From Streptomyces mutabilis (GTDB taxonomy: Bacteria > Actinomycetota > Actinomycetes > Streptomycetales > Streptomycetaceae), in contig NZ_BMTT01000002.1 of NCBI RefSeq assembly GCF_014649815.1, positions 744,001 to 808,000 on the forward strand: a stretch of 64,000 nt of DNA, given 5' to 3'. Made by a program: the position numbers and the translations under genes. The notes under the pieces were generated by a model. It saw only the letters and a program-made list of their open reading frames with translations. It searched no databases and was not told the DNA's origin. Of the stretch, positions 52,565 through 58,901 are shown piece after piece; position 1 is the first letter of the stretch, and every line of letters starts with the position of its first letter.

Positions 52565-52950
52565 TCACCGAGGGGCCTGGTGCGGATCGGCCGAAGCGGT
52601 CACCGAGGAGCCTCGCGCGAAACGGCCGAAGCGCATTGGGGAACCCCCGTACGGAACGGCCGAAGCGGTCACCGAGGACCCTCCCGCGGTATCCGACGGG
52701 TCGGGGCGGGGCGCTTCCAGGGGTACGGCGGCGAACAGGGCGGTGCCCTCGCCCGGTGCCGACTCGACGGTCAGGGTGCCGCCCGGCTGACGCAGCCGGG
52801 CGCGCATCGCGGGCAGCCCGTGTCCGCGCGCCCCGACGGGGGCGTCGGACAGCGCCGCCGGTTCGAAGCCGTGTCCGTCGTCGGTGACGTCCAGGACGGC
52901 CTGGTCGTCGAAGAGGGTGAGGGGCAGGGCGGCCAGGGCCCGCGGGGCCG
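52565..52950 (-). pseudogene. C-terminal fragment of a sensor histidine kinase
   Basis: The minus-strand frame reads LFDDQAVLDVTDDGHGFEP, the ATP-binding G1-box of a histidine kinase, then GARGHGLPAMRARLRQPGGTLTVESAPGEGTALFAAVPLEAP and an unusual tail with repeated SSVTASA to its stop at 52565. Everything 5' of the G1 box, including sensor and DHp domains, is missing; at 52951 it meets the plus-strand HbpS-like fragment. It directly precedes the response regulator. Confidence 0.85.
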
Positions 52951-53106
52951 CTGAACCTGAAGGACATCCCCGGCACCCTGTTCCTGGGCGATGTCGTCCC
53001 GGTCACGTCCGGCAAGGCGCCGATCGCCGGCATCGGTGTGGCGGGCGCCCCGTCCGGCGCCCTGGACGAGAAGTACGCGCAGGCGGGCGCGGCGGCGCTG
53101 AACTGA
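52951..53106 (+). pseudogene. C-terminal fragment of an HbpS/GlcG-like (DUF336) protein
   Basis: Reads LNLKDIPGTLFLGDVVPVTS then GKAPIAGIGVAGAPSGALDEKYAQAGAAALN and a stop. This is the C-terminal third of the heme-binding HbpS/GlcG family. No start, signal or N-terminal domain remains; upstream the frame runs straight into the antisense kinase fragment, so a deletion joined the two genes. Confidence 0.82.
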
Positions 53107-53216
53107 CGCCGTCCGGCGCCGAACTGACGCCCTCCCGGCAGGCGCGAGCCCGCCCGGTCGGCCCAACAGCCGGTCCCAACGGGCGTTTCACGTGAAACGC
53201 CCCATAGGATCACGAC

Positions 53217-54620
53217 GTGCGCACCACCCGCCTGCTCGTAGCCGCCGCCACCGCCACCGCACTCGCGGCGTGCAGCGGCGGCGGCTCGGTCGACGGGGCT
53301 CCCGGTGGCTCAGGCGTGCGCGACCCGTACTTCCCCAAGGCGGGCAACGGCGGCTACGACATCGGTCACTACGACCTGACCCTGACCTACGACCCCGACG
53401 ACGAGCACCTCACCGGGACGGCGGCGATCACCGCCCGCGCGACCCAGAACCTGTCCGCCTTCAACCTCGACCTCAAGGGCCTGGATGTCGAGGAGGTCAC
53501 CGTCGAGGGCCGGGACGCCCGCTTCAACCGGGCCGGTCAGGAGCTGACCGTCCGCCCGGCCGACGAGCTGGAGGACGGGGAGACCTTCCGCGTGACCGTC
53601 CGCTATTCCGGCGAACCGGTGACGATCAAGGACCCGGACGACTCGAAGGAGGGCTGGCTGCCCACCGCCGACGGCGCGGTCGGGCTCGGCCAGCCCACCG
53701 GCTCGATGGCCTGGTTCCCCGGCAGCCACCACCCCTTCGACAAGGCGACGTACGACCTGAGGGTGACCGTGCCCAAGGGACTCGGTGCCGTCTCCAACGG
53801 CGAGTTGACGGGCGAAGTGACCCGCGGCGGCCGTACGACGTCCACCTGGCACGTCGCCGAGCCGATGGCGAGTCATGTCGTGACGGTCGCCGTCGGGGAG
53901 TGGCAGACCGACCGCTCCACCACCGACGACGGAGTGCCCGTGTACACGGCCGTCGACCCGCGGCAGGCCGGCGCGAGCCGCGAGGCACTGGGGCGGATCC
54001 CGGAGATCATGGGATGGGCCCGGGACAACTTCGGCCCGTACCCCTTCTCCTCGACCGGGGCGATCGTCGACCGGGTGGAGGACGCCGGCTATGCCCTGGA
54101 GACGCAGAACCGGCCTTACTTCCCCGGTGCCCCCGACACCGTCCTGCTCGTCCACGAGCTCGCGCACCAGTGGTACGGAAACTCCGTCAGCCCGAAGACG
54201 TGGCGCGACATGTGGCTCAACGAGGGATTCGCCACCTACGCCGAGTGGCTGTGGGAGGAGGACGAGGGCGGCGACACCGCCCAGGAGACCTTCGACGCGC
54301 TCTACGACGGCACCTACTACGGCGACGAGGACGCGAACGACTCGATCTGGGCGTTCCCGCCCGCTGAGCCGCCGGACGCGGAGCACATCTCGGCGAGCCC
54401 CGTCTACCAGCGCGGCGCGATGGTCCTGCACAAGATCCGCCAGACGGTCGGCGACGACGCCTTTCTGGACCTCCTGCGGGGCTGGGCCGCCGCGCACCGG
54501 CACGGCAACGCGGACACCGGGGACTTCACCGCGTACGTGGAGAAGTCGGCGCCGGACGAGGACTTCTCGGGGGTCTGGGAGGACTGGCTGTACGGGGACG
54601 GCAGGCCGGACCGGTCGTGA
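53217..54620 (+). CDS. M1-family metallopeptidase lipoprotein
   Basis: 467 residues from a GTG start. Signal with lipobox ALAAC (Cys about residue 19), then an M1-type N-terminal domain (YDLTLTYDPDDEHLTGTAAITARATQNLSAFNLDL). The zinc motif is HELAHQWYGN (His313, Glu314, His317) and the third ligand Glu336 in NEGFATY, exactly 18 residues on. The short length means the aminopeptidase-N C-terminal superhelix is absent. Exported extracellular peptidase; the aminopeptidase specificity is unproven. Confidence 0.93.
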   Translation: MRTTRLLVAAATATALAACSGGGSVDGAPGGSGVRDPYFPKAGNGGYDIGHYDLTLTYDPDDEHLTGTAAITARATQNLSAFNLDLKGLDVEEVTVEGRDARFNRAGQELTVRPADELEDGETFRVTVRYSGEPVTIKDPDDSKEGWLPTADGAVGLGQPTGSMAWFPGSHHPFDKATYDLRVTVPKGLGAVSNGELTGEVTRGGRTTSTWHVAEPMASHVVTVAVGEWQTDRSTTDDGVPVYTAVDPRQAGASREALGRIPEIMGWARDNFGPYPFSSTGAIVDRVEDAGYALETQNRPYFPGAPDTVLLVHELAHQWYGNSVSPKTWRDMWLNEGFATYAEWLWEEDEGGDTAQETFDALYDGTYYGDEDANDSIWAFPPAEPPDAEHISASPVYQRGAMVLHKIRQTVGDDAFLDLLRGWAAAHRHGNADTGDFTAYVEKSAPDEDFSGVWEDWLYGDGRPDRS

Positions 54621-54627
54621 GACGGCC

Positions 54628-54742
54628 CGTCCCCGTCACCTCGCTGCCCCCGTCCCCTTCGCCTCGCTGCTCCCGTCCCCGTCGCCTCGCTGCCCCCGTC
54701 CCCTTCGCCTCGCTGCTCCCGTCCCCGTCGCCTCGCTGCTCC
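54628..54742. repeat. Five 23-base tandem repeats
   Basis: Unit CGTCCCCGTCGCCTCGCTGCTCC, starting at 54628, 54651, 54674, 54697 and 54720. Odd units carry CCCCGTC and even units CCCCTTC, so the array grew as 46-base pairs. Not a multiple of three and outside genes. The wider gene-free stretch 54621-54926 shows nothing else. Confidence 0.85.
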
Positions 54743-54926
54743 CGCCTTCGTCGCCCACCGACAGCACCGACTGCTTCGAGTCGCTGTGGACCATGAGAGC
54801 TGTGGACCGTGAGAGCCGCGAACCACGACAGCCACGGCCTGGTCGCCGCGCCTCGACCGCCGCAACCGACGCCGGAACCGGGGAGCGGCGACCGGCCGGG
54901 TCCGCGACCGTGACACCATCACCTGC

Positions 54927-55427
54927 GTGCTCGACATCGGCTACGCCCTCTCCACCCGCTTCCCGGACCCTCCGCAGACCGACTACCGTCGCGCGGACGT
55001 CCGTGCCCTGCGACACGATCTGTTCTGCGGCGACGTGTACCTCGCCGACACCGAGGCGGACCGGGAGCTGTCCACAGCCTGGGGATGGGTGCCGGTGCTC
55101 GACTTCGCCTGGGCCCTGTGCGACATCGTGGAGCGCGTCGACCGGGACCCGGCGGGCTCCCGCGCCGCCCGGCCGCAGCGGGCGGAGCTGGACTTCACCG
55201 AGTCCAGCGACCGCCTGCTCTTCGAACGCCGCTTCGGCTGGGTCGACATCGAGGCGGAGTGGATGCCGGCGGACGAGCCCCCGCTGTCCTTCTCGCACGC
55301 CGAACTGCGCCGGGAGGCCCGGGACTTCCTGCACGACCTGATCGCCGACCTCAGCGACATGCACGAGGACTTGGCGGACAACCCGGCGATCTGGACCCTC
55401 CAGGCCCGCTTTCCGCGCGTTCCCTGA
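54927..55427 (+). CDS. Hypothetical protein
   Basis: 166 residues from a GTG. Acidic, no signal or membrane segment: VLDIGYALSTRFPDPPQTDYRRADVRALRHDLFCGDVYL..., WVPVLDFAWALCDIVERVDRDP, and FGWVDIEAEWMP. The pattern is like uncharacterised single-domain Streptomyces proteins (DUF7878-like), but I cannot assign a function. Codon usage is strongly coding. Confidence 0.75.
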   Translation: MLDIGYALSTRFPDPPQTDYRRADVRALRHDLFCGDVYLADTEADRELSTAWGWVPVLDFAWALCDIVERVDRDPAGSRAARPQRAELDFTESSDRLLFERRFGWVDIEAEWMPADEPPLSFSHAELRREARDFLHDLIADLSDMHEDLADNPAIWTLQARFPRVP

Positions 55428-55457
55428 ACACCGCGCGCCCCCGGACACGGGTCCTCG

Positions 55458-56177
55458 CTACTCCGGTGCCAGCACCCGCATCCCCAGCTCCGCCGCCAGT
55501 ACGGGGGCCAGGTCGAGGAGTTGGGCCGGGCTGATCACCGCGCCGGACAGCCGGTCCACGCCCCGGGCCAGCTCCAGCGGGGCGGCGCCGCGCAGGTCGA
55601 CGTCCGTGAGGGTCGCCGCGCTGAAGTCCGTCTCCTTCAGGGCGCAGTCCACGAACGCGACCCGCTCCAGGCGGGCGCCCCCGAAGTCCGGCTCGACGAG
55701 GACGCAGCCCTCGAAGACCACGTCCTTGAGCCGGGACCGGCGCAGATTCAAGTAGTCGATCTTGCCGCCGCGGATCAGGACCCGTTCCAGCACGGCGCCG
55801 TGCAGCTGGGTACCGCCCAGGCGGGCGTCGTGCAGCTCGACGTCGCGCAGGGTCGCCTCGGCGAGATTCACCCCGACGCCCCGGACGCTATTGAGGACGG
55901 TGTCGAGCAGCCGGGCCCGGGGCAGGGACGCCTCGTCCAGCGCGCACCCCGTCAGCGCGCAGTCCATGAAGCGGGCGCCCACGCCGTCCTGGCCCGTGAG
56001 GTCCGTCTCCCGGAACTCCAGCCCGTCGTAGTCCCCGTCCGGCTCCAGCCCATTGCCGTCGTACGGCTCCAGTGGCGGCAGCCGCAGCTCGGGGCGGCGC
56101 GCCTCCCGCACCGATGCCGTACCCGGCGCCGAACCCGCACCGCCGCCGCCCGCCGCTCTCCTCGCCATGCCCTCCAT
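55458..56177 (-). CDS. Pentapeptide repeat protein
   Basis: 239 residues from ATG 56177 (alternatives 56168 and 56198). From about residue 55 the sequence runs in five-residue steps: FRETDLTGQD..., ALDEASLPRARLLDT, NLAEATLRDVELHDARLGGTQLHGAVLERV, LNLRRSRLKDVVFEGCVLVEPDFGGARLERVAF, forming a right-handed beta-helix. Some family members mimic DNA and protect gyrase from quinolones; no evidence for that here. Cytoplasmic. Confidence 0.88.
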   Translation of the reverse strand: MEGMARRAAGGGGAGSAPGTASVREARRPELRLPPLEPYDGNGLEPDGDYDGLEFRETDLTGQDGVGARFMDCALTGCALDEASLPRARLLDTVLNSVRGVGVNLAEATLRDVELHDARLGGTQLHGAVLERVLIRGGKIDYLNLRRSRLKDVVFEGCVLVEPDFGGARLERVAFVDCALKETDFSAATLTDVDLRGAAPLELARGVDRLSGAVISPAQLLDLAPVLAAELGMRVLAPE

Positions 56178-56236
56178 GCTGCACCCCGCCACTGACAACC
56201 CGCGCCGACCTGCGCGAACCGCCTCCTTGCGGCCTC

Positions 56237-56395
56237 ATGCCACATCCGGCGGCCGGACTGACCGCGGCCATCACCGCCGCCGAGGCGGGCGCCAAGGTCA
56301 CCGTGCACGAGGCCCACCACACGCTCGGCGGACGGGCTCGGACGGCCGCCGGTGGGATGCGATACGCCCCGATGCATGGTCTTCTGGCCAGATGA
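56237..56395 (+). pseudogene. Remnant of an FAD-dependent oxidoreductase N-terminus
   Basis: A 52-codon ORF with GLTAAITAAEAGAKVTVHEAHHTLGGRARTA, a clear Rossmann dinucleotide segment of amine-oxidase/phytoene-dehydrogenase-type flavoproteins. The N-terminal GxGxxG part and everything after TA are missing, and the end is joined to the start of the MFS gene by ATGA. A deletion is implied. Confidence 0.72.
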
Positions 56396-57891
56396 ACGCC
56401 CGGACAGGTGAGCCGGCCACGCCCGCGGACGCCGACCCCCGCCGCTGGTGGGGGCTGGTGGTGATCGCGCTGGCGCAGCTGATGGTCGTCCTGGACGCGA
56501 CCATCGTGAACATCGCGCTGCCGTCGGCCCAGCGCGACCTGGGCATGTCCGACGGCAACCGGCAGTGGGTGATCACCGCCTACACCCTCGCCTTCGGCGG
56601 TCTGCTGCTGCTCGGCGGGCGGGTCGCCGACCTGGTGGGCCGCAAGCGCACCTTCGTCATCGGACTGATCGGTTTCGCCGCCGCCTCCGCGATCGGCGGC
56701 GCCGCCACCACACCGGCGATGCTCTTCGGCTCCCGCGCCCTCCAGGGCGTCTTCGCCGCCGTCCTGGCGCCGTCCGCGCTGTCCCTGCTGACGACGACCT
56801 TCACGGACCCGAAGGAACGCGGGAAGGCCTTCGGCATCTACGGCGCGCTGGCCGGCAGCGGCGCCGCGATCGGCTTCATCGTCGGCGGTGTGCTCACCGA
56901 GTACCTGAACTGGCGCTGGTGCCTGTACGTCAACGTCCCGGTCGCCGTCGCCGCCGTGGTCGGCGCCTTCGTGCTGCTGCACGACCGCCCCGGCCGCCCC
57001 GGCGCCCGCCTCGACGTGCCCGGCGTGCTGCTGGGCTGCGGCGGGCTCGTCGCCCTCGTCTACGGCTTCAGCGAGGCGCAGCCGCGCGGCTGGACCGATC
57101 CGCTGGTGCTGGCGCTGTTCGCCGCGGGCGTCGTCCTCCTCGCGGCCTTCGTGTGGTGGCAGACCCGGGCGCCGGTGCCGCTGCTGCCGCTGCACGTCAT
57201 CCGCGACCGCAACCGCGCCGGGTGCTTCCTGACCATGATGCTGGCCGTCATCGGCATGTTCGGGCTGTTCCTGTTCATGACCTACTACCTCCAGGAGATC
57301 CTCGGGTACTCGCCCGTGAGGACCGGCCTGGCGTTCCTGCCGATGACCGCCTCGATCGTCGTCGGCTCCACCCAGATCTCGGCCCGGCTGCTGCGCCGCG
57401 TGGGCCCGCGCATGCTGATGGTCCCCGGCATGCTCCTCGCCTCCGGCGGCATGGTGATCCTCACCCAGCTGACCGTGGACTCGGCCTACGCCTCCCGGAT
57501 CCTTCCGGCACTGATCCTTATGGGCCTCGGCATGGGCCTGACCTTCATGCCGGTCTTCTCCACCGCCACCGCCGGAGTGGCCCCGCAGGACTCCGGCGTG
57601 ACCTCGGCGACGGTCAACACCTCGCAGCAGGTGGGCGGCTCCATCGGCACGGCGCTGCTCAACACGATCGCCACCAGCACCAGCACCTCCTGGATCGCCT
57701 CCCACCTCACCGACCCGACCCAGCGGGAGCAGGTCGTCCGGGAGGGCATCGTCCACGGTTACACAGTCGCCATCTGGCTGGCCGCCGGCATCATGCTGCT
57801 GGCGGGCCTGGTCGCGGGCCTGATGGTGACGGCGAAGGCCCCGAAGCACGGCGCCCCGGCCGACCGGCCGGTGCCGGAACCGGTGGCCTAG
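56392..57891 (+). CDS. DHA2-family MFS multidrug exporter
   Basis: 499 residues from ATG 56392, about 14 membrane helices. Signatures: LMVVLDATIVNIALPSAQRDLG (motif D1), GGRVADLVGRKRTF (motif A), GSGAAIGFIVGGVLTEYLNWRWCLYVNVPVA (motif C). Proton-driven efflux of drugs or related compounds; substrate unknown. It starts by overlapping the FAD remnant's stop, so its translation signals arose from the deletion joint. Confidence 0.93.
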   Translation: MNARTGEPATPADADPRRWWGLVVIALAQLMVVLDATIVNIALPSAQRDLGMSDGNRQWVITAYTLAFGGLLLLGGRVADLVGRKRTFVIGLIGFAAASAIGGAATTPAMLFGSRALQGVFAAVLAPSALSLLTTTFTDPKERGKAFGIYGALAGSGAAIGFIVGGVLTEYLNWRWCLYVNVPVAVAAVVGAFVLLHDRPGRPGARLDVPGVLLGCGGLVALVYGFSEAQPRGWTDPLVLALFAAGVVLLAAFVWWQTRAPVPLLPLHVIRDRNRAGCFLTMMLAVIGMFGLFLFMTYYLQEILGYSPVRTGLAFLPMTASIVVGSTQISARLLRRVGPRMLMVPGMLLASGGMVILTQLTVDSAYASRILPALILMGLGMGLTFMPVFSTATAGVAPQDSGVTSATVNTSQQVGGSIGTALLNTIATSTSTSWIASHLTDPTQREQVVREGIVHGYTVAIWLAAGIMLLAGLVAGLMVTAKAPKHGAPADRPVPEPVA

Positions 57892-57975
57892 GTGTATTGA
57901 CCGCCGGGTGCGGGAGCACTCGGAAGCCGATAAATGCCGTGCCCCCCGGGCCGACCACCGGTAGCGTCGGCCGAC

Positions 57976-58857
57976 GTGATCGACGTACCGGAGGCGCTCG
58001 CCGCCGCGCAGGCGAAGTACAACGGAGAGGCGGGCCGCGCCTTCGTCGACGCGCTGCCCGCGCTGGCCGCCGGCTTCCTGGACCGCTGGCAGCTGCGCCT
58101 CGACGGGCCCGCCATGCACGGCTGGGCGGCCCTCGTCCTGCCCGTCGTCCGCCGCGACGGCACCCCGGCCGTGCTCAAGCTCCAGATCCTCGACGCGGAG
58201 ACCGAGGGCGAGCCCGTCGCACTGCGCCTGTGGGACGGCGACGGGGCGGTAAGGCTGCTGGACCACGACGCTGCCACCGGAACCATGCTGCTGGAGCGGC
58301 TGGACCCGGCCCGCACGCTCAACGGGGTCGCGGACTCCCGCGAGGCCGTCCTGGTCGTAGCCCGGCTGCTCGCCCACCTCACCGCGGCCCCGGCGCCACC
58401 CGGCGTGCGCCGCCTCGGAGACATCGCGCGCGGCATGCTGGAGCGGACACCCCGGGCCCTGGAACGCGTCCCCGACCCGGCGGACCGGCGCCTGGTCGCC
58501 GACTGCGCGGCCGCCGTGCGGGAGGTCGCGGGCGAGCCCGGCGACCGGCTGCTGCACTGGGACCTGCACTACGAGAACGTCCTCGGCTCCGATCGCGCCC
58601 CGTGGCTGGCCATCGACCCCAAGCCGCTGGCCGGCGACCCCGCCTTCGACCTGATGCCGGCCCTCGACAACCGCTACGACCCGGACGAGACCCTATGGCG
58701 GTTCGACGCCATGACCGACGTCCTCGGACTCGACCGGGAACGGGCCCGCGCCTGGACCCTCGGCCGCGTCCTGCAGAACTGCCTGTGGAACGTCGAGGAC
58801 GGCGACCCGCTGGAAGCCGTACAACTGGAGATCGGGCGGACGCTTCGCACGCCGTGA
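57976..58857 (+). CDS. Aminoglycoside/hydroxyurea phosphotransferase-like kinase
   Basis: 293 residues from GTG 57976. APH(6)/hydroxyurea-type fold: WAALVLPVVRRDGTPAVLKLQ (ATP-binding lysine), MLLERLDPARTL, and the catalytic LLHWDLHYENVLG with AIDPKPLAGDPAFDLMPAL as the metal-binding segment. Likely phosphorylates a small hydroxylated compound; drug resistance is a family trait, not proven here. Same direction as the efflux gene, 84 bases away. Confidence 0.88.
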   Translation: MIDVPEALAAAQAKYNGEAGRAFVDALPALAAGFLDRWQLRLDGPAMHGWAALVLPVVRRDGTPAVLKLQILDAETEGEPVALRLWDGDGAVRLLDHDAATGTMLLERLDPARTLNGVADSREAVLVVARLLAHLTAAPAPPGVRRLGDIARGMLERTPRALERVPDPADRRLVADCAAAVREVAGEPGDRLLHWDLHYENVLGSDRAPWLAIDPKPLAGDPAFDLMPALDNRYDPDETLWRFDAMTDVLGLDRERARAWTLGRVLQNCLWNVEDGDPLEAVQLEIGRTLRTP

Positions 58858-58901
58858 GCCCTCGGCAGTCCCTGGAGGCCGCCGGGCCGAGCCCGGTGGA
58901 C

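Noticed and set aside
51060-53213. A 717-codon minus-strand ORF spanning terD and the two-component genes
   Set aside because: Only its middle holds response-regulator HTH codons, out of frame with the true start; the rest is antisense to terD and noise.
54628-54742. CRISPR array
   Set aside because: The 23-base units are directly abutting with no spacers and no cas genes nearby.
56210-56400. Start of the MFS gene further upstream
   Set aside because: The longer frame from 56053 is antisense to the pentapeptide gene; homology starts at MNARTGEPATP, after 56392.
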